Positions 32,569-43,796 are shown, counted from the stretch's first letter. The stretch: 64,000 bases of DNA from Arachnomyces sp. PD_36 (GCA_032988195.1 JANTQE010000007.1:930001-994000); one strand, 5' to 3'. Notes: generated by a model not told the origin, from the sequence alone. Made by a program: numbers and translations.

Positions 32569-34785
32569 TTACTTCACCGACATGAACCCGCAACCCTGCC
32601 TTGCCTGCTCACAAGCCGCTTTGAGCGCCTGTTCTTCTCGATCCGTCCATTTGATACTTAGTTTATCCCATGGTATCTGCGACTTAAATTCTGCGCGATG
32701 TGTGCGCTGCTGTTCCTGTAGTTGAGATACCTTGCGTGGATCACCGGTGCCGGAGTATACCATGAAGACTGTGCATGGAGGAAGGGAATCGTAGATGCGT
32801 TTGATGTTGTGGATGGTCTTGGATACTGCGGCAGAGAGGTCATCCGATGTGGTAGCCGAGTTAGTCTCAGTGGAGGTAGATGTAGTTGTTTCGGGAGTAG
32901 TAAATGATGTCGAAACATTGGAGTTGGCGGGATCGGGTTTCCGGTTGCACCAGCCACGGAGTATTTCAAGTTCACGGAGGCGAGCCCAGGTAAAATCCAC
33001 CCCGCCACCTGGAACAACGCTGCCATCTGGGTCTCCATTGACGGCACGATTCACCCCTGAAATGACATCTTCATCATTTTCGCACCCTAGAGCGATAGTG
33101 GCTCGAGAACCGAACCCTCTCTCTGGACTGCCCCAGTCTACAACGGCCCCTGTCCGGCCATCGGTGGTGCTACCCGAGCCACCATTCCGAGATTTACTGG
33201 AACGTGAAAGGCGGTCGAATATACTCTCGTTGGAAGATTCGCTTGTTCCCCATTGTTTTCCCTTTTCGCACTTTTGCTTCACTAATTCGAGCACAGCGCG
33301 TGCATCTTCGATGGAATCGTGGCCTTGGCTTCCGCCTTTTTGAATTTCTTTGTTGAGGTACTTCCCACAGAGCCATTTTAAGCTGGACTTTAGTGGTGGT
33401 CCGCGCGGGTGCGGGTAGATGATCGAAGTGTCGACAATGAATGGGTGTGTTAATTTCAGGGCATTTAGGTCTGAGTTAAGAGAGTGCCCAACCAGGATAG
33501 TTCGCGGTGTGATGAGAGTGAGAAGCTTCTTCTGGATGTCGGAAAGGGTAGTCGTGACTGGGTCGAGTTTTTCTTTCGTTATGCCTGAAAAGCGAGTCAG
33601 ATAGTCGATAACCGGGTTTGCTGGTTGTACGAGTTCGTCCAAGACAACCTCTCCATCCCAGCCCACAAGACTGATCCGGGTCAGTTCTGAGTTTCCACCC
33701 TCGGTAATACACATCTCGCAGTCCAATGCTAGTATATCGCGCCCTGCAGTCATACTACCCTGCTGAACTTCCTTCTCGGGGACAGTCCCATCGGCGTAAG
33801 CATCAACAGCCGTGTCTACCCACCCGTCGCTTGATGATTTGTCGGCAGCCTTCCGTAACTCTTCTTCAGCGAGTTTCTCCTCCGTCGTAGGAAACAGAGC
33901 AGGGTGTAGAGCGAATTCATTATCTCGCAAATCATGCACCGAAGCTAGGAAAGTCGTAATCGGAGTCCGCTTATTGACCCACCCTTTATCGCCTCGGGGA
34001 GCTTTGGGGCCCTTGGAGTCATTGCCGTCTTTGGATTTTGGGAGAGCAGATAATAGAATTGCTTGCAATGGGGAATGGACTTTGTTGTATTTGGAATCCC
34101 CGGGGGCTTTAACAGGCCAGATATGAGGAAACATATCGGCTAGCGGTTGTAGAGGTTCTGGAAGGGAGTCTTTTGACAATGGCTTTGGGTTGTAGCGGGT
34201 GGATTTACCAGGTTCGACAGGAGGGAGCCCATTTTTCCACCTGATGAACTCCTGCCTTTTCGGATCTTGCTCATCATCTACTTTGGCCTGCTCTGCGTTT
34301 TCTGGGTCGGATGTAACAGTCGTAGAACCATCTTTTGACGTGGATCCTTCCACAGCAATTGGCAGTGTCCCATCAAACATGCCCATCTCCAGTCCAGGAA
34401 CCATCAACACCACGACCTTCCGAACATGGCCAGAATGCTTTAACGATATCCATTGGGGCGCCACCCCATCGGCGAAGCAGTAGAGAAGCAGACCCTGCAA
34501 ATCAGCAATCCGGATGGATGATTGCAAACGGCCTTCGACGTAATTTAGAACTGGATACTTGGTTCTTTCGTTTCCTGCTTTCTTCTTCTTCGTAGACCTT
34601 CTTTCAACCTTTTGCCATTCTTCGGACGAGGGCCCGATACCTTCATCGGTCTTTGTTGCAGTTGCAGTTTCTTGGACACGCGTTAGGGTTTCTGCTACCC
34701 CGAACCCGTTGTTCATTGGGCTTGCCTGGGCATCAGCATCCTGTGAGTCGGACGCCGAGCGTTTGCGTTTCTTGCCAAATGTCAT
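32569..34785 (-). CDS. Rex1-type 3'-5' RNA exonuclease (DEDDh)
   Basis: A single-exon gene of about 738 residues. The start MTFGKKRKR (34,785) is preferred because it opens with a basic nuclear-type segment; an in-frame ATG lies four codons upstream. The exonuclease core begins at about residue 355 with LALDCEMC (Exo I, D-x-E), continues with GHSLNSDLNALK (Exo II) and VDTSIIYPHPRGPP, and ends with SQGHDSIEDARA (Exo III, the His and Asp of DEDDh). The C-terminus has a region found in Rex1/Rnh70 proteins. Rex1 trims 3' ends of 5S rRNA, 5.8S rRNA and tRNA precursors in the nucleus. The gene points leftward, with a long upstream intergenic region. Confidence 0.9.
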   Translation of the reverse strand: MTFGKKRKRSASDSQDADAQASPMNNGFGVAETLTRVQETATATKTDEGIGPSSEEWQKVERRSTKKKKAGNERTKYPVLNYVEGRLQSSIRIADLQGLLLYCFADGVAPQWISLKHSGHVRKVVVLMVPGLEMGMFDGTLPIAVEGSTSKDGSTTVTSDPENAEQAKVDDEQDPKRQEFIRWKNGLPPVEPGKSTRYNPKPLSKDSLPEPLQPLADMFPHIWPVKAPGDSKYNKVHSPLQAILLSALPKSKDGNDSKGPKAPRGDKGWVNKRTPITTFLASVHDLRDNEFALHPALFPTTEEKLAEEELRKAADKSSSDGWVDTAVDAYADGTVPEKEVQQGSMTAGRDILALDCEMCITEGGNSELTRISLVGWDGEVVLDELVQPANPVIDYLTRFSGITKEKLDPVTTTLSDIQKKLLTLITPRTILVGHSLNSDLNALKLTHPFIVDTSIIYPHPRGPPLKSSLKWLCGKYLNKEIQKGGSQGHDSIEDARAVLELVKQKCEKGKQWGTSESSNESIFDRLSRSSKSRNGGSGSTTDGRTGAVVDWGSPERGFGSRATIALGCENDEDVISGVNRAVNGDPDGSVVPGGGVDFTWARLRELEILRGWCNRKPDPANSNVSTSFTTPETTTSTSTETNSATTSDDLSAAVSKTIHNIKRIYDSLPPCTVFMVYSGTGDPRKVSQLQEQQRTHRAEFKSQIPWDKLSIKWTDREEQALKAACEQARQGCGFMSVK

Positions 34786-34797
34786 GATAAGTAGCAA

Positions 34798-36580
34798 AAG
34801 TCTTTATTGATGAGCACGGTTATCGACCGTGTTTATAATGAGAACAAACGGCTCACGGAACGATTGTTGTACAGCCGAAGGTCAGCATCCAATGATGGAG
34901 AGAGGTAATGAATGCTGCTTCTTCCGCCAAACAGCCCAGAAGATACGACTTTCTTCTAGACTTAACACACAAGGCAAAGGTGGATTCCTGAAGAGCAAAA
35001 CCTTTATGGTTAGGAAACAGATTTTATCGGAAACAGCCCTTCCTTGTGGGATATCTTGAATGTTCTTGTTGCTTTGTGCTTGAAGTCTCTGTTGGGAGTA
35101 TTTTATATCACGTGATATAAAAAGAGTTCATAATGTCTTGGCGCTTCGGAATAACGTGACCTCTTTTCTTCACGACATCGTTCCAAGGTTCTTTCTTGAG
35201 TGACCGAAGACGACACAACTCGCAATAAATATCTAGGAAGGGAGTCGGCGCGCCTAGATATCTGTTGCAGGAGGAAATTATGCTTTGACGACCTTGCGAG
35301 AGAGAATCTTCCTGCTAGAAAACGATCTTAGCGTTCTGTTTCCAGCATATATGTTCTACGTAACATTTTACTACGAGGTGTCTTCTGTCAGCGAGAAACA
35401 TTTGTATTCGCGGCTTCTGGCATGCATCAAGTGGGACGAGTGACTTTATAAGGAACATCTCCCCCTTTCAGTCCATTCCAATCGCAGGCAAAGCTGGCAG
35501 CCGAAGAAGCTCTATTCTTCAATTGTGCAACAGCCCCGGCTTACGTTGCCAAAATTTGGCCACTTATTGGGCATGTATCGGCTTGTTATCTTCACACCGT
35601 CCCGTACGGGAGGGGTAGCGATCAATCGTTGAATTCTGTCGGGGGCTGTTCTTACACCATATACGTACCCCACGCCTCCACCTCCAGGCTCGCAATATGG
35701 TTATCGGGGTGGGCAGGGAGTGAAGGTCTCTAACCGGAACCACCCTCTTCCGCGGTCGAGAACGATCACCCGTTTCCAATGCCCCCGTTCTTAGATGTCA
35801 AGCACCGCTATCTCCGCATGTTCTGGCGTTGATTTGTGGTGCTCTGACGTCTTCTCTATTTTCCGAGACAAGAAATTTCCGATTCAATGTAGAATGCGAA
35901 ACTAGCATCTCCCATGCTCTCGTGCCTTCAATCCCCGTTGTCAAGCAATCTTCTTACGTTTTGCTATGGCATGGCTCTGTTTTTAGACGTTTACAGGGAT
36001 GCGTTCCTTGAGTCTCACCCTGGGGAAACGAAGCACCAGCAAACATACTGGATTCGAAGGGGGAGCAATATAGAAAGCTCTGGCTCATTGTGGAAGATTT
36101 GGTCCAAGCTCGTGGTGAAATGTGCTTCGATTTGGCGTGGTATGGATTTCATGATCACTACAATCTTATATAACCTTAGATCTTTAAATAATAGCCCTTC
36201 AAGAACCTTGTCTACACTTCATCTTCCCAAAGATCGTGAACTCCTCCAACCAACGTTGTCTAATCAGATCATCTTATCCCAAGATCTTATCAATCAGAGA
36301 CTAAACCTAAAGTAACATTAGTCAAAAGCTTAATTATTAATAATTGTGAAGATTGACGGCATCGGGATCGAAATTTATCTTCACTTCTTCACCAACGCTC
36401 AGTTTACTTTTCTATTTCTCTCGTCTTTATATCACTTGCCCTGCTCTTCCGTATTGTGTCTTACTCTCTCCTGTTCGAGCATTCCAAAACTTAATCAAAC
36501 CGTCCAAAAGCACACCCCCCTCTCCTCCTTATCGTACGACCCCGCCGCCCAAAAAACCCTCAAGCAAATACCAAACCACC
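34798..36580. other. 1.8-kb divergent intergenic region
   Basis: It separates the divergently transcribed Rex1-like and glutaredoxin genes. It contains a 22-bp perfect palindrome around CACGTG (35,101-35,122) and a smaller inverted repeat at 35,229-35,261. The last about 250 bp before 36,581 are CT-rich and likely form the glutaredoxin 5' leader. No coding gene is supported. Confidence 0.55.
35101..35122. promoter_or_regulatory. 22-bp perfect palindrome centred on a CACGTG E-box
   Basis: The sequence reads the same on both strands over 22 bases. It has TATATCACGTGATATA at its core and TTT/AAA extensions. CACGTG is the binding site of bHLH factors such as Cbf1/CpcA-independent centromere-binding-type regulators. 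It lies about 315 bp upstream of the Rex1-like start and about 1.46 kb upstream of the glutaredoxin start. Function is inferred from the motif only. Confidence 0.45.
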
Positions 36581-37470
36581 ATGTCGACCCTCACAGAAAT
36601 CACCTCGGAGAGCGACTTCGAAAGTCACATCTCCTCCCTCCCACCCTCCACTCTCCTCGTCCTCTCCTTCCACACCCCCTGGGCCGCCCCCTGCACCCAG
36701 ATGCGCACCGTCCTCTCCACCCTCGCTTCCACATACCCCGTCACAACCCCACCAACCATCTCCTTCGTCAGCATCAATGCGGAAGAACTCCCCGATATCT
36801 CGGAGAAGTACGACGTTACGGCCGTTCCGTTCCTCGTCCTCGTGAGGGAGGGACAGGTGCTAGAATCCCTCTCCGGAAGCGACGCGACGAAAGTGCGGGA
36901 TTTGGTGGAGAAGTATGCGGGGAACGCGGCGAATGGGACTATAGGCGCTGGGGCGGGGAAGTCGGCTATACCGCCTCCTCTCGAAGCTGTTCCGCGGAAG
37001 GAGGAAGTTGGGGATGATGCGACGGCGGGAGGAGCACCCGGTGAGCCTGCTGCGCCAGTGTCGAAGGAGGAGTTATTTGCTCGTTTGGCGGATCTTGTGA
37101 AGGCTGCGCCGGTTATGCTGTTTATGAAGGGTACGCCTAGCTCCCCGCAGTGTGGGTTTAGTCGGCAGCTTGTTGGTCTGCTGCGGGAGAATGGAGTCAA
37201 GTATGGGTTCTTTAATATCCTTGCCGATGAGGATGTGAGGCAGGGGCTGAAGGAGTTTGCGGACTGGCCTACTTTTCCTCAGTTGTGGGTTAAGGGGGAG
37301 CTGATCGGTGGGCTTGATATTGTGAGTTATTTCCCCCCCCCCCCTCGCGCTACCTGTATGCTATTTGCAGCTCGCTGACATTGGAATAACTATAGGTCAA
37401 GGAAGAGCTGAGCGCAGACCCGGATCTCCTCAAGGAATTCTCGGTGCCAACGGCTACCGCTGAGGCTTAA
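36581..37470 (+). CDS. grx4: Monothiol glutaredoxin Grx3/Grx4 (thioredoxin + CGFS domains)
   Basis: The cytosolic/nuclear Fe-S-binding monothiol glutaredoxin of fungi, which signals iron status to iron regulators and delivers Fe-S clusters. Exon 1 is 36,581-37,321, the intron 37,322-37,395 and exon 2 37,396-37,470, giving 271 residues. The N-terminal thioredoxin-like domain has WAAPCTQM, with a single Cys. A Gly/Ala/Pro-rich linker follows, and then the glutaredoxin domain has LFMKGTPSSPQCGFSRQ (CGFS cluster site), DWPTFPQLWVKGELIGGLDI and KEELS. The start at 36,581 was chosen over the longer frame because that upstream part is CT-rich leader. The intron contains a run of 12 C residues just after the donor. 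Confidence 0.93.
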
Positions 37471-38042
37471 ATTGGGCCATATTTTATCACGCCCACTTCT
37501 TGAGCGGTTTCTGCGCTTTCTGCGCTTTCTAATGACCATTCTTCGCCCGACGTACACCCCGCACTTGACTGCTACATCTTCCCTTTGTACTGAAAAACCT
37601 ATTAGACATGCTTCTTTCTTATAATTCCCTCCCCTTTAAGTCAGCATAGCAGACAGGTTTACTTTATGACACGCCTCCTCTCTCTATCCCCCCAGTCTCC
37701 CTTTTCATATTTCACGATTGAATCATTTACGTATGTACGTGTATGTATTTTCGGACGGGAAAGGAAGAATGAAAGACGAACTTTAAGAAATGTTATGATG
37801 ATTTCAAGTCCGGTTGAAGAAAATTGGATTGTTCTATGGTATATCTATAGTTATGCAGAGTATGAGATTTGATATATGGCGGAGTATAAACAATGCGTAG
37901 GGAAGTTACGGGGAGAGAATGGTAGGTAAATCAAGTGTATGGAAATGGCAACTTCTGAGCCCCTGAGGTTTAAACTTCAGTCGGTACAATCCAAGAACCA
38001 TGGCCTAACAGATGGGAACCAAAACCTCCCAGTCACTCATAC
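37471..38042. other. Convergent 3' intergenic region
   Basis: About 570 bp between the 3' ends of the glutaredoxin and dioxygenase genes. It is probably 3' UTRs. No gene or RNA is evident. Confidence 0.5.
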
Positions 38043-39701
38043 TTATACATTCCAAACACGGGGATACTTCGACTCCAAGACCCGGAATTTAGATCGAACA
38101 GCATCCTCATCCACATACGCACCAGCAAGCCAACGCTCACCACTAGTCGTATCAAAAGCCCTCCTAGCATGAACCACACGGCGGTTCTCGAAAATAACGC
38201 AGTCACCCGGGTCAAGTTTAAACTGATACATATTCTCCGGGCTCTCGATTACCTGCGCGAACGAATTGATGGATTTGATGTATTCGCGGTACTTGTCGTG
38301 CCAAATACCACCCGCTCTGGGGGCGCGGAACGGTGCTTGGAAGGGTGGTGAGTAGTTTATATGCTCGATGTTTGTGTGGTTGTAGTTCCCGTGTTCGGGG
38401 GGCAGTTCGAAGGTTGGTCGGGACATGCGGTAGTCTTGGTCCATGTTTTTGTAGCCGTAGTTGACTGGGAAGGAGCTGAGGGATCTAAACGCCGCTCGAT
38501 CCTTCGCGTAGAGATATTTGGCAGCGTTATAGCCGTCGGAGAATAGGGATTCGCCGCCAGAGCAGGAATTGCGCAGGCAGTGGAGGAGCTGGTAGCCTGG
38601 GGGGTCTCGCATGTATAGCAAGTCCATGTGGAAGTTAAGAAACTGGTCTGTGTACGCGACGTTCTTTGGTTGCTGGACGCTGCGGACGTCCCAGGTCTCT
38701 CCGTAGAAAGAGTTCCGTAGAGGACCCATCCTAGTGGCGACCTTCTCCACCATATCCCGCGACTCGGGGACACCGCTTAGGATGACGAGCCCGTAGTCAG
38801 ACAAGTCACGCATGCATCGCGCAAACTCCGCTTCGTCGTTGATATATCCCTCCCAGGGGACTCTCCGGACATTCGTCTCGAACAGCTCCCTGTCCCAAGG
38901 TACACGCGGATCCCTCGCCAGTGTCTGCGAAGGCGTTAACGTCCTGTCAAGCAGCACCTTCAAATCGTGCCCAGTATAAACAGAGGTATGCTCCGGATCC
39001 GACCCAGGGATATCATTCTTCCACTGCACGATGAAGTTCCCGCTCTCGACCACGTAGCTGCGGGGCTGGATAGTCGCAGGGATCTGGGAGGTCTGGATAT
39101 TCCGCTGCTTGGTCGAGGGGTCAACGCACTTGTCGCAGGGACACGAGTCGCGGAGATGGGTATAGTCGAATTGTGCCTTCTGTCCGCTCAATTCGAGCTG
39201 GAGGAAGGATTCGTCGAAGTCGACGTCTGCAAAGTTGTATTTCGGTCGACCGGGCCCGGGTGTCATGGCGGGGACTTCGATCCGAGAGGACACGCGCTTG
39301 TGCAGGCCATCGATTTTGTTAATTCTGAAGAGCTGCTTCGGTTTCGAAGAGCCTCGCAGTGAATTGGATAGGAGGTCCTTGACCTCGGGGCGCTGTGATG
39401 CGGTGTCCCTTGCGTCTGATCTAATCTTCCGCACGTTGGGGTAGTAGCGAATCGGAGCGCCCCCCTTTATTACTGGAGCCCTCTTTTCGTTTGAAGGGAC
39501 CTTCCGCACCTGAGGGGAGTCGGGAGCTGGGGCTTCTGAGGAGTACGGCCGCAGTGGGGTGTTGCGGGTGTGGGAGGCATCCCTCCATGGCGTGGTTGGC
39601 TTGACCCGTCCGAGGGAGCGCCCAATGGCCCCTACTTTCGAGGACATCGCGACAGCTCTCACCGTGAAAGTGAAGCGGGTTGTCGAGGAATTAAAATGCA
39701 C
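38043..39701 (-). CDS. Gamma-butyrobetaine dioxygenase-like 2-oxoglutarate oxygenase
   Basis: A single-exon gene of 552 residues (an internal Met at residue 19 is also possible). The N-terminus is basic and Ser/Arg-rich, consistent with mitochondrial targeting. A DUF971-like zinc-binding part follows at about residues 178-192 (HLRDSCPCDKCVDP). The TauD/double-stranded beta-helix domain has the HMD iron triad pair (FHMDLLYM, about 356-358) and a distal His (RRVVHARRAF, about 509). This is the domain layout of gamma-butyrobetaine and trimethyllysine dioxygenases, which act in carnitine biosynthesis using Fe(II), 2-oxoglutarate and oxygen, and of the yeast AIM17 homologue. Substrate choice between the two cannot be decided here. 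Confidence 0.87.
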   Translation of the reverse strand: MHFNSSTTRFTFTVRAVAMSSKVGAIGRSLGRVKPTTPWRDASHTRNTPLRPYSSEAPAPDSPQVRKVPSNEKRAPVIKGGAPIRYYPNVRKIRSDARDTASQRPEVKDLLSNSLRGSSKPKQLFRINKIDGLHKRVSSRIEVPAMTPGPGRPKYNFADVDFDESFLQLELSGQKAQFDYTHLRDSCPCDKCVDPSTKQRNIQTSQIPATIQPRSYVVESGNFIVQWKNDIPGSDPEHTSVYTGHDLKVLLDRTLTPSQTLARDPRVPWDRELFETNVRRVPWEGYINDEAEFARCMRDLSDYGLVILSGVPESRDMVEKVATRMGPLRNSFYGETWDVRSVQQPKNVAYTDQFLNFHMDLLYMRDPPGYQLLHCLRNSCSGGESLFSDGYNAAKYLYAKDRAAFRSLSSFPVNYGYKNMDQDYRMSRPTFELPPEHGNYNHTNIEHINYSPPFQAPFRAPRAGGIWHDKYREYIKSINSFAQVIESPENMYQFKLDPGDCVIFENRRVVHARRAFDTTSGERWLAGAYVDEDAVRSKFRVLESKYPRVWNV

Positions 39702-40219
39702 TTGTCTTGTTGTCGGAGAAACGGAAGTCCATCCAGCTGGAGTTGACTTGTCTTTTAGTCTCCTTCACATGTTTGATTCAGTAGGGCCGGAGGACTGGAA
39801 GAAATAACATACTCTTTTCAGCCAATGTTGGAAGCAAAGTACTTATCTCGCCGCCCTAGACGTCTCTTCGATCGTTTCCCGATATTTTGACACGATGATC
39901 AAAGAGGACGGCGTCGTACCTGTTAACAGTTTTGAGCTCGGCGCGTTGTAAGTTGACCAGATTCGTATGAAACAAAAACTATCGGAAAAGCGCCAACCGT
40001 AGTTTCTCGGACATAAATTTCATTCCCCCGACAGACACGAAGAAATCAATTCAACCAAAGAACCAAATCAATCAATCAATCATATGGCAGACCCTGATAT
40101 TCTTCTTCCTCGGTAATTGACTAGAAAGTCACTTGTCTTTCGCTTTTGTCTCGGTATATTCTTAGCTTTTAATATTCCCCGGGGTTTGTTCCAACCGATT
40201 GAGAACGCTCTCTACATGC
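39702..40219. promoter_or_regulatory. Divergent promoter between dioxygenase and TPC1 genes
   Basis: 518 bp between two divergent genes for mitochondrial proteins. It contains CT-rich segments and a tandem ATCA-type run (CAATCAATCAATCAT near 40,069). No defined factor site is evident. Confidence 0.35.
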
Positions 40220-41376
40220 ATGTCGGGGGGTGGCGAGCATCTCAAAGATGAGGTATGCTCTAGCTCTATAGATAGTGGTCGTCTTGCGATTGAAGTAGTA
40301 TGTAGTATGTCTAACTGACGCATCAATAGGGTTCACGAAAACAGGTCGTCGCGGCTGGAGCCGTAGCTGGTCTCTTCTCCCGGTACATCCATACAGCCCA
40401 TTCCGCCAGAAGCACGAACAGACGAACAGCTATCTAACCACCATATCCAGCTTCTGCGTTGCACCTCTCGACGTCGTAAAGATACGACTCCAGCTCCAGA
40501 TCCACTCCCTCTCCGACCCTCTATCTCACCATGGAATCAACGGTCCAATCTACAGAGGAACAATCGGGACATTAAAGTCCATCGTTCGGGAGGAGGGCAT
40601 CACTGTTCGTCCTACCCATTTCTTACTTTACCTCCAATCTAACAAAGTTATGTAAACGACAGGGCCTCTGGAAAGGCAACATCCCCGCCGAACTCCTCTA
40701 CCTCCTCTACGGCGCCCTCCAATTCACAACCTACCGCTCAACAACCCACCTCCTCTCTACCACCCTTCCCCACCGCCTCCCTGCCCCCGCCGAATCCTTC
40801 CTCTCCGGCGCTCTTGCAGGCGGCGTCGCCACCGCAGCTACATACCCGCTCGACCTCCTCCGCACGCGGTTCGCGGCACAGGGGAATGAACGGGTATATT
40901 CGTCGCTGCTCGCGTCCGTGCGGGAGATTGCTCGGGAGGAAGGCGGACGGGGGTTCTTCCGAGGTGCGTCAGCGGCGGTTGTGCAGATAGTTCCGTACAT
41001 GGGGATGTTTTTCGCCACGTACGAGACTCTCCGCGTACCGATCGCGCGCTTGGATTTACCCTACGGCTCGGGCGATGCGTGTGCGGGCGTGTTTGCCAGT
41101 GTGTTTGCGAAAACGGGCGTTTTCCCGCTCGACCTTGTGAGGAAGAGGTTGCAGGTTCAGGGCCCGACGCGCACGCGGTACGTGCATAGGAATATCCCCG
41201 AGTATAGTGGGGTGGTGGGGACGATGAGGTTGATCGTTAAGAGTCAAGGGGTTAGGGGGTTGTATAGGGGGTTGACGGTTAGTTTGATCAAGGCTGCGCC
41301 GGCGAGCGCGATTACGATGTGGTCGTATGAGAGGGCGTTGATGGTATTGAAGGAGGTGGATGAGATGAGTGAGTAG
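40220..41376 (+). CDS. tpc1: Mitochondrial thiamine pyrophosphate carrier
   Basis: An inner-membrane carrier that imports thiamine pyrophosphate into mitochondria. Four exons are 40,220-40,252, 40,330-40,382, 40,451-40,604 and 40,663-41,376, giving 317 residues; all junctions are GT..AG and in phase. The three mitochondrial-carrier repeats are marked by PLDVVKIR, PLDLLRTR and PLDLVRKR (Px[DE]xx[KR]xR). The N-terminus SGGGEHLKDEG and the IHSLSDP segment resemble Aspergillus TPC1 proteins closely, which is why the specific carrier is named. The splice pattern, with very short first exons, is typical of these fungi. The gene ends 428 bp from the convergent alpha-tubulin gene. Confidence 0.9.
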
Positions 41377-41804
41377 TGGTGGATAGAACAATGAATTCAA
41401 AACATTTGAATGTTTATTTGTTTGTTTTTGCTTTAATTCCCCTAGTTTCATAAAAAGGAACGCTGAGGTTGAGGTATAAAAAGAATCTCCAGGTGCAAGA
41501 AAAACAAAAACATAAAGCAAAAGGACATCAAGAGGGTTTCTTGTTTAACCAGCTCGTGGCCCTCCGACAAAGAAAAGACGTTAAAAGGGTGGGTGTTCGG
41601 GGATAGAAACGAGGGGTGTGGGTGACACGGGCGAAACAAGGTAACAAAACATGGACAGTGACCAGGGCAACGCAACACAACACAGAAACTGGGGATCAGT
41701 TCAATTGTGACACAGCATAGGCCAGACCAGACAGACCCTGACAAGCCGATTAGGGGGGATATATAGAAAGAACTATCAACTACAAGATTCCAGGAACCCA
41801 AAAT
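41377..41804. other. Convergent 3' region between TPC1 and alpha-tubulin
   Basis: 428 bp of probable 3' UTR from both sides. An opposite-strand frame here (41,448-41,801) has no domain and is treated as chance. Confidence 0.5.
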
Positions 41805-43690
41805 CTAGTACTCGATCTCCTCCTCACCCTCGGGGTCCAAGCTGTCGCTAGCAACCTCTTCGTAATCCTTCTCCAACGCAGCGAGATCCTCACGAGCCTC
41901 GGAGAATTCACCTTCCTCCATACCCTCACCAACGTACCAGTGCACGAACGCACGCTTGGAGTACATGAGATCGAACTTGTGATCCAGGCGGCTCCAGGCC
42001 TCGGCGATGGCGGTGGTGTTGGACAGCATGCTGACGGAACGGTCGACGGGAGCCAACTCGCCTCCGGGGACGCGCATGGGCTTCTGGTAGTTGATTCCGA
42101 GCTTGAATCCGGTGGGGCACCACTCGACCAAGTTGAAGGAGGTCTTGGCCTTGAGGGAGGCAACAGCGGCGGTGCAGTCACGGGGAACACAGTCACCGCG
42201 GTAGAGGAGGGCCACGGCCATGTACTTTCCGTTGCTGGGGTCGCAAACAACCATTTGGTTGTTGGGCTCGAAGCCTGGTGTGCGTTAGAAGTATACCAAA
42301 TTGACCAGACACAGTACTTACATTGGAAGGTGAGGTCGTGGACCTTGAAGCTCTCGTAGGAACTGCGGTTGCTGGAGACAACAGGAGCGTAACTGATGAG
42401 AGGGTAGTGGATACGAGGGTATGGGACCAAGTTGGTCTGGAACTCGTTTAGATCCACGTTGAGGGCACCGTCGAATCGCAGACTGGAGGTGATGGAGCTG
42501 ACAACCTGGGCGATCAAGCGGTTGAGGTGCTCGTAGCTGGGACGGGGGATGTCGAGTTCACGGCGGCAGATGTCGTAGACAGCCTCGTTGTCGACCAAGA
42601 AGGTGCAGTCGGAGTTCTCGATGGTGCTGTGGGTGGAGAGAACGGCGTTGTAAGGCTCAACGACGGCGGTGGAGACACGGGGAGCCGGGTAGACGGCGAA
42701 CTCCAACTTGGACTTCTTCCCATAGTCGGTGGAGAGACGTTCCAAGAGGAGGGCACCGAAACCGGAACCGGTACCACCACCGAAGGAGTGGAAGATCAAG
42801 AAACCTTGGAGGGAAGAGCAGTTGTCTAGATAGTGTGAGAAATGACCAAAAATCCAGGAAGTCGATCAAGGTCCATACCAGCGACACGGCGAATGCGGTC
42901 GATGACGCTGTCAACGAGCTCCTTTCCGATGGTGTAGTGACCACGGGCATCTATGGTTTGTTAGTAACTTCAATTTCCACCTGGGTTCTATCGCATACAG
43001 TTGTTGGCGGCATCCTCCTTTCCGCTGATCAACATCTCAGGGTGGTAGAGCTGGCGGTAAGGACCGGTGCGGATCTCGTCGATTGGCTACAGTTGTGAGC
43101 ATGTTTCCCTGTTTGTTTCCGTCCCAATTGACATACCGAAGGGTCGAGATCGACGAAGATGGAGCGGGGGACATATTTGCCGTTGCCCGTCTCGGTGAAG
43201 AAGGTCTCGAAGGAACCGGCATCACCAACGTCCCCCGCATCGGGGTCGAGGCGACCATCGGATTTGAGGCCGTGCTCGAGGAGGTAGCTAGAGGGGAATT
43301 ATGTTAGTTATGGACGTGCTCCGGGGACAGTGCATTGTGTTGTTGTCGTGATATGCGTGTTGCGTTGGCGTGTCGTGGTTGTGTTGTGTGTGGGGGGAAG
43401 CGGTGTGAAAGGGAAAAAGGGGAAGTGAGGGAAGGGCGAATCATACAGCTCCCAGGCACTGTTCCCCAACTGGGTACCGGCTTGACCGATGTGAAGATGG
43501 CAGACCTAGAAGAGAGGAAAGGGAGTCAATTAGCAATGTTGTTATGTTGTTCTGTTGGTTGTAGAGGGCAATTGTTCGTATCGTGGAGTGGGAGCAGGGG
43601 AACTGGAGGGGGGAAAGTGTGTGTATCTCGGGCTATCGTGAAGAAGAACAGTGCAGACAAAGGGTGGTCGTAGCTTACTTCGCCCCTCAT
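41805..43690 (-). CDS. tubA: Alpha-tubulin
   Basis: The subunit of microtubules that pairs with beta-tubulin. Seven exons fit in phase: 43,690-43,679, 43,505-43,447, 43,287-43,137, 43,086-42,999, 42,950-42,879, 42,825-42,322 and 42,274-41,805, giving 451 residues. It starts MRGE|VCHLHIGQAGTQLGNSAW and contains the tubulin GTP signature GGGTGSGFG, the RSIFVDLDPS and HGLKSDGRLDPD segments, and an acidic tail ending EEIEY. The first exon encodes only four residues, a common feature of Aspergillus tubA. The MRGEV start fits the TubA class better than the second alpha-tubulin. The upstream region is rich in pyrimidine tracts on the coding strand. Transcription converges on TPC1. Confidence 0.95.
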
Positions 43691-43796
43691 ATTCAAGGAT
43701 TGTTGATAACCGGGGTTTCTTGAGGAGAGGAAAGGGAAAGAGAGTTGATCAACACACAGAGAGGTTGTGTGGAATGGTGGTTGTCTTGAGTTGAAG

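Noticed and set aside
32795..33343. 182-codon plus-strand ORF opposite the Rex1-like gene
   Set aside because: It is an antisense shadow of a clear exonuclease C-terminus.
36346..37017. 223-codon plus-strand ORF overlapping grx4 in another frame
   Set aside because: It is a shadow of the Pro/Ser-rich leader and thioredoxin domain coding sequence. It has no domain, and grx4 explains the region.
36625..37200. 191-codon minus-strand ORF opposite grx4
   Set aside because: It is the antisense shadow of GC-rich coding sequence, rich in Pro, Ser and Arg.
41940..42359. 139-codon plus-strand ORF opposite alpha-tubulin
   Set aside because: It is the antisense shadow of the large tubulin exon and has no domain.
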